Shown: one piece after another, positions 1-6,991 of the stretch
Numbering within the stretch: the first letter of the stretch is position 1
How the letters are laid out: every line of letters starts with the position of its first letter
NCBI GenBank assembly: GCA_021296435.1
Contig: JAGWAK010000056.1
Span: 1 to 8,757 of the forward strand
Reading direction: 5' to 3'
DNA from: Acidimicrobiia bacterium
Lineage (GTDB): Bacteria > Actinomycetota > Acidimicrobiia > Acidimicrobiales > CATQHL01
Length of the DNA stretch: 8,757 bases
Program-made: the position numbers and the translations under genes
Notes under the pieces: model-generated
Database searches by the model: none
The model's input: the letters and a program-made list of their open reading frames with translations, nothing else
Told to the model about the DNA's origin: nothing

Positions 1-1387
1 GCATCTGGCCGAGCCGGGGGCCAAGGCGCCGGGCGGGCTGGCGGGCGATGCCACCGACATCTTCCAGGAGGGCCTGCGGCTGCCACCGCTGTGGCTGCAG
101 CGGGAAGGTGTTCCCCAGGAGGACATCTGGAAGCTGATCTTCGCCAACCACCGCACGCCGAAGGTCACCTACGGGGACCTCATGGCCATGGTGGGGTCGC
201 TGAACGTGGCCGAGCGGCGGCTCACCAGCCTGATCGACACCTACGGCTACGAGACGGTGATAACCGCCACGGAGGATCTGATCGGTATCGCCGAGCGCCG
301 CATGTCCGAGGAGATCCGCCGCATCCCCGACGGGGAATACCGCTTCAGCGACATCATCGAGGACGACGGCGTGGCCGAGGGGTCCTACGTGGTCGACTGC
401 ACCGTCGTCGTGGACGGCGGCGACGTGACCTGCGACTTCACCGGATCGTCGGGCCAAGCCGCTGGGCCCATGAACGGCACCTATTCCGTCACGGCCTCGT
501 CGGTCTACAACGCCTTCATGCACATCACCGACCCCACGATCCCGCGCAACGAGGGCTGCTACCGGCCGATCAATGTGATCGCCCCGCCGGGCACCATCGT
601 GAATTGCGAGTTCCCGGCACCGCTGGTGGGTGGCAACACCGAACTCAGCCCCCGCATCACCGACATCATCTTCGGCGCCCTGGCCGACGCGCTGCCCGAG
701 CGCATCCCGGCCAGCCACGGCGGCACCGTCTGCTGCTTCCTGTTCGGCGGCCGGCACCCGGAGACCGGCGAGTTGTACTCGCACTTCCACTTCGAGGGCG
801 TCGGCTGGGGCGGGCGCCCGATCGGCGATGGCGACAGCCAGGTGATCGTCATCATCGGCAACGCCCGGAACACCCCTGTGGAGGTCTTCGAGACCCGCTA
901 TCCCGTGCGGGTGGAGTCCTACCGACTGCTGGAGGACTCCGGCGGGCCGGGGCTGAACCGCGGCGGCCTGGGTTGCGAACGAATCCTCACCATGGAGGTC
1001 GACGAGGTGACCGTCAGCGCCCTCTTCAACCGGATGCTGGTGGACCCGTTCGGGATCCACGGAGGCAAGCCGGGCGCCAACAGCGGCATCTACGTGCGGC
1101 TCGCCGGGGAGGAGTCCTGGAGCACCTTCAGCGAGAAGTTCGGCACGATGTCGCCGTCCAAGTTCTCCAACATCCTCTTGCACCGCGGCGACCAGGTGAA
1201 GGTCCTGGCGCCGGGAGGCGGCGGCTGGGGCGATCCGCTGGAGCGCTCGCCCGAGCGGGTCCTGGCCGACGTGGCCGAGGGTCTGGTGAGTGCCGAAGGG
1301 GCCCTGCGCGACTACGGCTTGCAGGTGCGGCGAGGCGCAGGCGGCTTGGAGGCCATCCCGACTCCCGAACGGATGGTGGCGTCGTGA
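1..1387 (+). CDS. Hydantoinase B/oxoprolinase family subunit, copy 1 (5' end outside window)
   Basis: This is the C-terminal part of a HyuB-family protein, the partner of ATP-dependent HyuA in N-methylhydantoinase, 5-oxoprolinase, caprolactamase and acetone/acetophenone carboxylase type enzymes; it is expected to be cytosolic. The reading frame is open from base 2 to the TGA at 1385-1387. It begins at a position matching residue 140 of the downstream copy, so about 139 residues and the NDPYxGxGH metal-site region lie outside the window. Visible family blocks include EPGAKAPGG near the edge, DFTGSSGQAAGPMN, NEGCYRPINVIAPPG, VGGNTELSPRITD, EDSGGPGLNRGGLG and the terminal GGGGWGDP. It aligns gaplessly with the next gene to RDYGL and then diverges in the last 20 or so residues. 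No frameshift is seen, so it looks functional. The true substrate is not readable from sequence. A hyuA gene would be expected upstream. Confidence 0.93.
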   Translation, partial: HLAEPGAKAPGGLAGDATDIFQEGLRLPPLWLQREGVPQEDIWKLIFANHRTPKVTYGDLMAMVGSLNVAERRLTSLIDTYGYETVITATEDLIGIAERRMSEEIRRIPDGEYRFSDIIEDDGVAEGSYVVDCTVVVDGGDVTCDFTGSSGQAAGPMNGTYSVTASSVYNAFMHITDPTIPRNEGCYRPINVIAPPGTIVNCEFPAPLVGGNTELSPRITDIIFGALADALPERIPASHGGTVCCFLFGGRHPETGELYSHFHFEGVGWGGRPIGDGDSQVIVIIGNARNTPVEVFETRYPVRVESYRLLEDSGGPGLNRGGLGCERILTMEVDEVTVSALFNRMLVDPFGIHGGKPGANSGIYVRLAGEESWSTFSEKFGTMSPSKFSNILLHRGDQVKVLAPGGGGWGDPLERSPERVLADVAEGLVSAEGALRDYGLQVRRGAGGLEAIPTPERMVAS

Positions 1388-1419
1388 CCGCTGCCGGGTC
1401 GCTCCGGCGGGCGGCGGTC
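1386..1419 (+). terminator. Hairpin at the end of HyuB copy 1, possible terminator or attenuator
   Basis: Bases 1386-1395 (GACCGCTGCC) pair with 1410-1419 (GGCGGCGGTC) over 10 bp with one G-T wobble and a 14-base loop. The stem starts inside the stop codon of copy 1. No T-run follows, so it is not a textbook Rho-independent terminator, although high-GC actinomycetes often lack the T-run. The rest of the 139-base gap (1388-1526) holds a second inverted repeat, CCGGT at 1432-1436 with ACCGG at 1443-1447, and a weak -10-like TACGAT at 1458-1463 without a convincing -35. The gap may allow separate expression of the two HyuB copies. Confidence 0.3.
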
Positions 1420-1514
1420 ATCGCCGCGGCCCCGGTCGTCGCACCGGACCGCAGCACTACGATGAGTGATCCCGGCGCGCGGTCACACCGATTTGTCGGG
1501 GATGTTTCGACCGT

Positions 1515-1522
1515 GGAGGTGA
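1515..1522 (+). promoter_or_regulatory. Ribosome binding site of HyuB copy 2
   Basis: GGAGGTGA lies four bases before the ATG at 1527. It is a near-perfect Shine-Dalgarno sequence and fixes the start of copy 2. The upstream copy's own site is outside the window, so the two cannot be compared. Confidence 0.8.
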
Positions 1523-1526
1523 GCTC

Positions 1527-3329
1527 ATGACCGCCCTGCTCACGCCCCCGGAGAGCCAATCGAGGGCCGCCGACCTGGTCGCCGATCAGGTCACGCTCAC
1601 GGTGATCGACAACTACCTGGCCACCACCTGCCGCGAGATGGGCATCGCCATGATGCGCACCGCCTACTCGCCGATGTTCAACGAGTCGCTGGACTTCTCC
1701 TGCGTGCTGTTCGACGCCAAGGGCCGCCTCAGCGCCCAGGCCGAGTTCTGCCCCTCCCAGATCGGCACCATCAAGTTCACCGTCGAGTGGATGATCGACG
1801 AACTCGGTCCCGACATCTACCGCCCCGGCGACGTGATCATCATGAACGACCCCTACCGGGGCAGCGGCCACATCCCCGAGCACACGCTGCTGAAGGCGGT
1901 GTTCCATGCTGACGAGATAGTGGGCTTCGTGGCCAACTGCGCCCACCTGGCCGAGCCGGGGGCCAAGGCACCGGGCGGGCTGGCGGGTGACGCCACCGAC
2001 ATCTTCCAGGAGGGCCTGCGCATCCCGCCGCTGTGGCTGCAGCGCGAGGGCGTCCAGCAGGAGGACGTCTGGAAGATCATCTTCGCCAACCATCGCACGC
2101 CGAAGGTCACCTACGGGGACCTCATGGCCATGGTGGGATCGCTGAACGTGGCCGAGCGCCGCCTCGGTGGCCTCATCGACACCTACGGCTACGACACGGT
2201 CACCACCGCCACCGAGGACCTCATCGGTATCGCTGAGCGGCGCATGTCGGAGGAGATCCGCCGCATCCCCGATGGCGAGTACCGCTTCAGCGACGTCATC
2301 GAGGACGACGGCGTGGCCGAGGGGTCCTATGTCATTGACTGCACCGTCATTGTGGACGGCGGCAACGTGGCGTGCGACTTCACCGGCTCCGACGGCCAGG
2401 CGGCCGGGCCCATGAACGCCACCTACGCGGTGACAGCCTCGGCGGTCTACAACGCCTTCATGCACATCACCGACCCCACCATCCCGCGCAACGAGGGCTG
2501 CTACCGGCCGATCAACATCATCGCTCCGCCCGGCACGATCGTGAACTGCGAGTTCCCGGCGCCGCTGGTGGGCGGAAACACCGAGGTCAGCCCGCGGATC
2601 ACCGACATCATCTTCGGCGCCCTGGCCGACCCGTTGCCCGAACGCATCCCGGCGAGCCTCGGTGGCACCTCGTGCTGCTTCCTGTTCGGCGGCCAGCACC
2701 CCGACACCGATGACCTGTACTCGCACTTCCACTTCGAGGGGATCGGCTGGGGTGGGCGTCCCGCCGCCGACGGCAACAGCCAGGTCATCGTCATCAACGG
2801 CAACTGCCGGAACACGCCGGTGGAGGTCTTCGAGTCGCGCTACCCGCTGCGGGTGGACTCCTACCGCCTGCTGGAGGACTCCGGCGGCCCGGGGCTGAAC
2901 CGGGGCGGCCTGGGCATCGAACGCATCCTGACGATGGTCGCCGAGGAGGTGATCGTGAGTGCCATCTTCAACCGGATGCGCGTGGACCCCTTCGGGATCC
3001 ACGGCGGCAAGCCGGGTGCCAACAGCGGCATCTACGTGCGCCTCGCCGGCGAGGAGTCCTGGAGCACTTTCAGCGAGAAGTTCGGCACGATGTCGCCGTC
3101 CAAGTTCTCCAACATCCTGTTGCGACGAGGCGACCAGGTGAAGATCGTGGCGCCGGGCGGTGGCGGCTGGGGTGATCCCCTGACGCGTTCCGCCGAGAGG
3201 GTGGTGGCCGACGTGGCCGAGGGGCTGGTCACCCCCGCGGCGGCGCAGCGCGATTACGGCCTCACCGTCGAGCGCCGCAACGGAGCCTGGGATGCCACGC
3301 CGACCGCCGCGCGGGGCGGCGAATCGTGA
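1527..3329 (+). CDS. Hydantoinase B/oxoprolinase family subunit, copy 2
   Basis: A complete 600-residue HyuB-family protein, the usual size for stand-alone HyuB. The family signature NDPYRGSGH is at residues 107-115; its Asp and His fit the metal-binding site known in this family. CAHLAEPGAKAPGG follows around residue 138, DFTGSDGQAAGPMN from 284, and APGGGGWGDP at 542-551 near the end. With a HyuA partner, not in this window, it would catalyse ATP-dependent opening of a cyclic amide (hydantoin, oxoproline or lactam) or ketone carboxylation; the choice cannot be read from the sequence. It is about 88% identical to the preceding copy over the shared part, by hand count, with scattered mostly conservative changes, so both copies are under constraint. 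The start is set by GGAGGTGA four bases upstream. It is probably cotranscribed with the genes that follow. Confidence 0.95.
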   Translation: MTALLTPPESQSRAADLVADQVTLTVIDNYLATTCREMGIAMMRTAYSPMFNESLDFSCVLFDAKGRLSAQAEFCPSQIGTIKFTVEWMIDELGPDIYRPGDVIIMNDPYRGSGHIPEHTLLKAVFHADEIVGFVANCAHLAEPGAKAPGGLAGDATDIFQEGLRIPPLWLQREGVQQEDVWKIIFANHRTPKVTYGDLMAMVGSLNVAERRLGGLIDTYGYDTVTTATEDLIGIAERRMSEEIRRIPDGEYRFSDVIEDDGVAEGSYVIDCTVIVDGGNVACDFTGSDGQAAGPMNATYAVTASAVYNAFMHITDPTIPRNEGCYRPINIIAPPGTIVNCEFPAPLVGGNTEVSPRITDIIFGALADPLPERIPASLGGTSCCFLFGGQHPDTDDLYSHFHFEGIGWGGRPAADGNSQVIVINGNCRNTPVEVFESRYPLRVDSYRLLEDSGGPGLNRGGLGIERILTMVAEEVIVSAIFNRMRVDPFGIHGGKPGANSGIYVRLAGEESWSTFSEKFGTMSPSKFSNILLRRGDQVKIVAPGGGGWGDPLTRSAERVVADVAEGLVTPAAAQRDYGLTVERRNGAWDATPTAARGGES

Positions 3330-3375
3330 GCCGGCGCGGCGACGCCACACCCACCGCGGGGAGGGTGACGAAACC

Positions 3376-3645
3376 GTGAGCGGCCGCTGGATCGAGCGGG
3401 AACCCATGTACCTGTCCTTCGACGTGTACAACTGCGCCTACTGCGGCAAGAACGTGCCCCGGCACGTCTGGCTGGAGGACATCGACGGCGACGACGTGCC
3501 GTTCTGCGCTCCGGAGGTCGCCGACATTCACCTGCGGACCCGCTTGCGCGACGACCCCACGACTCGCAGTCCGGATACGGACCTGGGGCTCACCGAGCAA
3601 CTCCGGATGGTGCGCCAGAACTGCAAAGCCCTGCGCCGGGACTAG
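3376..3645 (+). CDS. Small CxxC protein, possible zinc-binding accessory subunit
   Basis: An 89-residue protein that I cannot assign to a named family. I chose the GTG at 3376 because a purine-rich AGGGTGA (about 3362-3368) lies 7 to 8 bases upstream; an ATG at 3406 is the alternative. Residues 19-25 read NCAYCGK, with C20 and C23, and FCAPEV follows with C44. This resembles small treble-clef zinc proteins of the form CxxC...FCxxxC, but the fourth cysteine position is V48; H30 or H52 could act as the fourth ligand. A last cysteine is C83. No signal peptide or membrane segment is seen. It lies 46 bases after HyuB copy 2 and 10 bases before the acetamidase gene. HyuA/HyuB-type carboxylases are known to carry a small extra subunit, so a role as a small subunit of the HyuB complex is plausible but inferred. 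Confidence 0.75.
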   Translation: MSGRWIEREPMYLSFDVYNCAYCGKNVPRHVWLEDIDGDDVPFCAPEVADIHLRTRLRDDPTTRSPDTDLGLTEQLRMVRQNCKALRRD

Positions 3646-3656
3646 GGGTCCCGGCG
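3634..3656 (+). promoter_or_regulatory. Hairpin burying the acetamidase start site (translational coupling element)
   Basis: CGCCGGGAC at 3634-3642 and GTCCCGGCG at 3648-3656 form a perfect 9-bp stem with a five-base loop, TAGGG. Two G-U pairs (3633-3657 and 3632-3658) could extend it through the start codon. The loop contains the stop codon TAG of the small CxxC protein (3643-3645). The 3' arm contains part of the Shine-Dalgarno-like AGGGGT (3644-3649) and the first base of the acetamidase GTG start. A ribosome finishing the upstream gene would melt the stem, so translation of the acetamidase may depend on it. Without a T-run it is a poor terminator candidate. The pairing is seen directly; the function is inferred. 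Confidence 0.6.
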
Positions 3657-4564
3657 TGCAGATCTTCGAACCTGACGACCTCAAGTTCACCTACAGCGGT
3701 GATCACACCCCCATCGGCACCGTCGAGCCGGGGGAGCGTTTCGTCGTGGAGACCGAGGACTGCTTCACGGGACGCTTCCGCCGGCCCGAGGGGTTCACGC
3801 CGGAGAACCTGGCGTGGGTGCTGGAGAACCTCGACGGCGTGACCGGCCCAATCGCCGTCGCCGGCGCCAAGCGCGGCGACGCCGTGGCGTTGACGCTGCA
3901 CAAGGTGGAGGTCACAACGCCCGGCAGCGTTGCGTGGAGCCGCTGCGAGGCAGCCTCGCCAGTGGACTGGTGGGGCGAGTGGTACGCCTGCGACGGCCTC
4001 GAGGTACGTGACGGCCAGGTCCATGTTGGCGACCTGCGCATCGCCGCCCGCCCGCTCGTGGGCTGCATCGCCACGGCGCCTGACCGCGAGACGGTGTTCT
4101 CGAAGATGCAGGGCCCCTACGGCGGGAACATGGACTGCAATGAGGTACGCGAGGGTGCCACCGTCGTGCTGCCCGTCGAGGTGGACGGTGCCTACCTCTA
4201 TTTCGGCGACAGCAAGGCTCGGATGGGCGACGGCGAGGTGGTGCAGTCGCCGGAGGTGGGGACCCGGCTGGAGGTGTCGGTGGAGGTGGGGCCGCGGCCC
4301 GAGGGGATGGGCTGGCCGCGCATCCTGAGTGATACCCAACTCGTCACGGCTGTGTCCGCCCGCAGCATCGATGACGGATCCAAGCTGGCATTCGCCGAGA
4401 TGCTGGCGTGGTGCATGTCCACCTCGGGGTTGTCGCGTGCCGACACCGCCCTGGTTCTGGGCATGATCGCCGACGTGGGCATCTGCCAGGTGGCGAACTC
4501 GCTGCCCACGGCGCGTTGCGCGGTGGACCGGGCCGAACTCCCCTGGCCGGTACACGCTTTGTGA
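3656..4564 (+). CDS. Acetamidase/formamidase family protein
   Basis: A 302-residue protein matching the FmdA/AmdA family, whose members hydrolyse short amides to acid plus ammonia in the cytosol and are usually about 300 to 400 residues. The N-terminal half has the beta-rich GTVEPGERFVVET (about residues 22-34) and TGPIAVAGAKRGDAVALTLH. The core has GPYGGNMDCNE at 153-163 and YFGDSKARMGDGE ending at 194. The C-terminal end, GLSRADTALVLGMIADVGICQVAN, fits the family's final helices. In members I recall, the second core motif is GDxHAxxGDGE; here the histidine position is K187 and the segment reads GDSKA, so substrate or activity may differ. The GTG start is preceded six bases upstream by AGGGGT inside a strong hairpin. 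Its TGA overlaps the next gene's GTG by GTGA. It likely releases ammonia from an amide made by the operon, though the substrate is unknown. Confidence 0.88.
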   Translation: MQIFEPDDLKFTYSGDHTPIGTVEPGERFVVETEDCFTGRFRRPEGFTPENLAWVLENLDGVTGPIAVAGAKRGDAVALTLHKVEVTTPGSVAWSRCEAASPVDWWGEWYACDGLEVRDGQVHVGDLRIAARPLVGCIATAPDRETVFSKMQGPYGGNMDCNEVREGATVVLPVEVDGAYLYFGDSKARMGDGEVVQSPEVGTRLEVSVEVGPRPEGMGWPRILSDTQLVTAVSARSIDDGSKLAFAEMLAWCMSTSGLSRADTALVLGMIADVGICQVANSLPTARCAVDRAELPWPVHAL

Positions 4565-6114
4565 ACCCCGCCGGGGATCCGCTGGGCCGCGGCGCGGCCG
4601 CAGCTCCACGACGCTCCGCCGATCTCGTCCCGGACCTGCTCGCGGCTGCGGTGGGATCGGCCCCCCGCCGGCATGCCGTCCACGTCGCCGGCGAGGCGGT
4701 CACCTACGCCGAGTTGGCCGACCGGGTCGGCCGGCTTGCGTCGTGGCTCACCGCGGCGGGGATTGGCCGGGGTGATCGGATCGCCGTCCGCGCCGCCAAC
4801 AGCGGTCTGCACGTCGACGTCTACCTGGCCGCGGCCCGCATCGGTGCGGCGTGCGTGCCGCTGGCGCCGGAACTGGCGAATGCGGAGGTCGCCCGGCTGG
4901 TTTCTGACGCCCGCCCCACCCTGGCGTTCGCCGACGCCGCCGGCGCCGGGGCGCTGCGCGCGGCCGGCCTCGATGTTGTCGTGGACGGCAGCGGGCGCCA
5001 CGGGGCCGCCCTGGCCACACCCGCCGGCGGGCTGCCGTCGCTGCCCCAGCCGTCGGATGTCGTCCTGATCGTCTACACGAGCGGTACCACCGGCGAGCCC
5101 AAGGGTGTTTGCCTCAGCCATGCGGCGGTGACCGCCAACGCGGCGATAAACGCCAGGTCGCAGGAGTTCGGCGCGCACGAGGTGTACCTCACCTCGATCC
5201 CGCTGCACCACACGTCGGCGGCGGCGCGGGTGTTCACGATGCTCGACGGGGCGCACACCCACGTGGTCATGCCGCAGTTCGAAGCCGGCGCCTGGATCGA
5301 GGCCACCGAGACCCACCGGGTGACGAGCACCATCATCGTGCCCACGCAGATCCAGCGCATCCTGGACCACGAGGCATTCTCGCCGCAGCGACTCGCCTCG
5401 CTGCGCCTGCTCGTCTACGGGACCGCGCCGAGCGCCCGGCAGCAGGTCTGGCGGATGCGGCAGGCACTGCGTTGCGGCCTCTACCACGGTTACGGCCTGA
5501 GCGAGACGGTGGGGGTCGTGACCGCGCTCACCGCCGGTGACCACGCGGCTCTGACGGGGCCCGACGATCCCCGGCTGGGTTCGATCGGCCGTGCCATCGC
5601 CGGCGCCGACGTGGTCGTGCGGCGCTCCGACGGCAGCGAGACGGCGTCCGGCGAGGTCGGCGAGATCACCGTCCGCACCGCCAAGATCATGTCCGGATAC
5701 TGGGGTGACCGCACCGCCACCGAAGCAGCGTTCCGCGACGGCTGGCTACTGACCGGAGACCTGGCGACCGTCGACGGTGACGGCTACATCACGATCGTCG
5801 GCCGCTCGAAGGACATCATCATCTCCGGCGGGGTCAATATCCACCCGGCACAGGTCGAGCGGGCCATCGCGGCGCATCCCGACGTCGAGGATGTGGCGGT
5901 GTTCGGTGTGCCCGACCCCGAGTGGGGAGAGGTGCCTGTGGCAGCCGTTCAAGCCTCACCCGGCAGCGCGCTCCGGCCTGGCGACGTGGCCGATCTCGTG
6001 GCGGCCCGACTCGACCGCCGCAGCCGACCCCGCCAGGTGGTCTTCGTCGAGGACTTCCCGCGCACCGCCACCGGCAAGATCCGCCGCAAGGAGCTGCTCG
6101 ACCTCCTCGAGTGA
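4561..6114 (+). CDS. AMP-forming acyl-CoA synthetase (ANL superfamily)
   Basis: A 517-residue class I adenylate-forming enzyme that would activate a carboxylic acid with ATP and join it to CoA in the cytosol. Motifs occur in order: the P-loop VYTSGTTGEPKGV at 171-183 (Lys181), GYGLSE at 310-315, LTGD ending at 400, DGDGYITIVGRSKDIIISGG just after, and the C-terminal TATGKIRRK with the catalytic lysine at 506. Length and motif set fit medium-chain or aryl acyl-CoA ligases. The acid cannot be predicted with confidence. The start is taken as the GTG that overlaps the acetamidase stop as GTGA; no Shine-Dalgarno is evident, which fits translational coupling. An ATG 51 codons upstream would run deep into the acetamidase gene and is unlikely. 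As the last gene of the operon, it probably activates the acid made by the upstream enzymes for beta-oxidation or thiolysis. Confidence 0.95.
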   Translation: MNPAGDPLGRGAAAAPRRSADLVPDLLAAAVGSAPRRHAVHVAGEAVTYAELADRVGRLASWLTAAGIGRGDRIAVRAANSGLHVDVYLAAARIGAACVPLAPELANAEVARLVSDARPTLAFADAAGAGALRAAGLDVVVDGSGRHGAALATPAGGLPSLPQPSDVVLIVYTSGTTGEPKGVCLSHAAVTANAAINARSQEFGAHEVYLTSIPLHHTSAAARVFTMLDGAHTHVVMPQFEAGAWIEATETHRVTSTIIVPTQIQRILDHEAFSPQRLASLRLLVYGTAPSARQQVWRMRQALRCGLYHGYGLSETVGVVTALTAGDHAALTGPDDPRLGSIGRAIAGADVVVRRSDGSETASGEVGEITVRTAKIMSGYWGDRTATEAAFRDGWLLTGDLATVDGDGYITIVGRSKDIIISGGVNIHPAQVERAIAAHPDVEDVAVFGVPDPEWGEVPVAAVQASPGSALRPGDVADLVAARLDRRSRPRQVVFVEDFPRTATGKIRRKELLDLLE

Positions 6115-6120
6115 GAGCCG

Positions 6121-6145
6121 CTGCGCCGAAGTCTCAGGCGCGCAG
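6121..6145. terminator. Weak inverted repeat between convergent genes
   Basis: CTGCGC at 6121-6126 and GCGCAG at 6140-6145 can pair with a 13-base loop. A competing shorter stem is GCGCC at 6123-6127 with GGCGC at 6137-6141. It lies between the acyl-CoA synthetase stop and the SDR stop and overlaps the SDR 3' end. There is no T-run on either strand. A bidirectional terminator role is only suggested by position. Confidence 0.22.
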
Positions 6146-6910
6146 GCCGCCGTCGAGCACCAGGCAGGCGCCCGTCATGTATTCCGGCGCCTCGCAGGCC
6201 AGGTAGCGGACGGTCTCGGCGACCTCGTCGGGGTCGGCGTAGCGGCCCAGCGGCACCATGTGGGCGTACTCGGTCGGCAGGTCCAGCCTGCCGAGGGACG
6301 AGACGATGCGGTCGACCATCGGCGAGGTCACGAATCCGGGGCAGACGGCGTTGACGACGATCCCGGACGGCCCCAGCTCGAGCGCCAGTGAGCGCGTCAG
6401 GCCCACGACGGCGTGTTTGGAAGCGTGATAGACGCCGGTGAAGGCGCCACCGGCAAGCCCGGCGCCCGAGGCCAGGTTCACGATGCGGCCGCCGCCGGCG
6501 GCCTTGAAGACTTCGGCAGCGGCGCCGCAGAGCCAGAACAGGCTCATGACGTTCACATCGAACGTGCGGCGCACGTCGGCAGGATCGAGTGCCTCCACCG
6601 GGGAGGTGGGGCCCTCGACGCCGTGGGCGTTGACCAGTACGTCGAGTCCGCCGAGGAGCTCGTGGGCACCGGCGACGGCGCCCCGCGCCGCCGCCTCATC
6701 GGTCACATCGGCCGGAATCGTCAGGATCGAGTGGGTGCTCCCCGCTCGTCCGTCGCCGAGTTCGGTGGCCAGTGTCGCCAGTCGCGCCCCGGCCACATCG
6801 CAGAGAGCCAGGCGGCAGCCGGTCGTCGCAAGGCGGGTGGCGATCTGCCGCCCAAGGTGTCCGGCCGCGCCGGTGAGCAGCACTTTCGGCGATTGCTCCG
6901 GCGAACTCAC
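6134..6910 (-). CDS. Short-chain dehydrogenase/reductase (classical SDR)
   Basis: A 258-residue classical SDR, a cytosolic NAD(P)-dependent alcohol/ketone oxidoreductase. The cofactor motif TGAAGHLG is at 13-20, with His in place of the more usual Ile or Leu. Asp38 at the end of the second strand suggests NAD(H) rather than NADP(H). NAHG is at 94-97, and the catalytic set is Asn120, Ser148, Tyr161 and Lys165 (YHASK, with the normal 13-residue Ser-Tyr spacing). CPG at 190-192 and the C-terminal YMTGACLVLDGG are typical. The GTG start at 6910 is supported by GAGGA ten bases upstream on the minus strand. The minus-strand frame stays open far beyond this start, but that part is antisense to the lipoprotein gene. 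It is convergent with the catabolic operon and divergent from the lipoprotein gene. It could oxidise a secondary alcohol feeding the operon or reduce a 3-oxo intermediate; the substrate is unknown. Confidence 0.94.
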   Translation of the reverse strand: MSSPEQSPKVLLTGAAGHLGRQIATRLATTGCRLALCDVAGARLATLATELGDGRAGSTHSILTIPADVTDEAAARGAVAGAHELLGGLDVLVNAHGVEGPTSPVEALDPADVRRTFDVNVMSLFWLCGAAAEVFKAAGGGRIVNLASGAGLAGGAFTGVYHASKHAVVGLTRSLALELGPSGIVVNAVCPGFVTSPMVDRIVSSLGRLDLPTEYAHMVPLGRYADPDEVAETVRYLACEAPEYMTGACLVLDGGLRA

Positions 6911-6950
6911 CGCGGGCGCATCCTCAGCGGGAAGGGCCCCCGGAGCCGTC

Positions 6951-6981
6951 TTGGAAGTGCCGGGGGGTATTGATCTATAGT
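6951..6981 (+). promoter_or_regulatory. Candidate sigma-70-type promoter for the binding lipoprotein
   Basis: TTGGAA at 6951-6956 matches the -35 consensus at four of six bases. TATAGT at 6976-6981 matches the -10 consensus at five of six. The 19-base spacer is slightly long. This is one of very few AT-rich spots in the window. The predicted start near 6988 gives a leader of about 160 bases that begins just before the three-way junction. No clear promoter for the divergent SDR gene was found; CTATAG in the same spot is palindromic and could serve as a -10 on the minus strand, but no -35 accompanies it. Confidence 0.5.
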
Positions 6982-6991
6982 CGGCATCCGC

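Noticed and set aside
91..1530. A 479-codon open frame on the plus strand
   Set aside because: It is an out-of-frame shadow of HyuB copy 1, with Arg/His-rich translation and no domain; the HyuB frame is open from the window edge.
3292..3375. ATG at 3292 as the start of the small CxxC protein
   Set aside because: It would overlap the end of HyuB copy 2 and add an Arg/Pro-rich stretch. GTG 3376 has a better-placed ribosome binding site.
1128..3431. A 767-codon open frame on the minus strand
   Set aside because: It lies wholly antisense to the HyuB genes, is rich in Arg, His, Val and Gly as expected from the reverse of GC-biased codons, and shows no recognisable domain. HyuB motifs on the plus strand explain the region.
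4408..4560. ATG at 4408 as the start of the acyl-CoA synthetase
   Set aside because: It would overlap the acetamidase by over 150 bases with no family similarity in the extra residues. The GTGA overlap start at 4561 fits family length.
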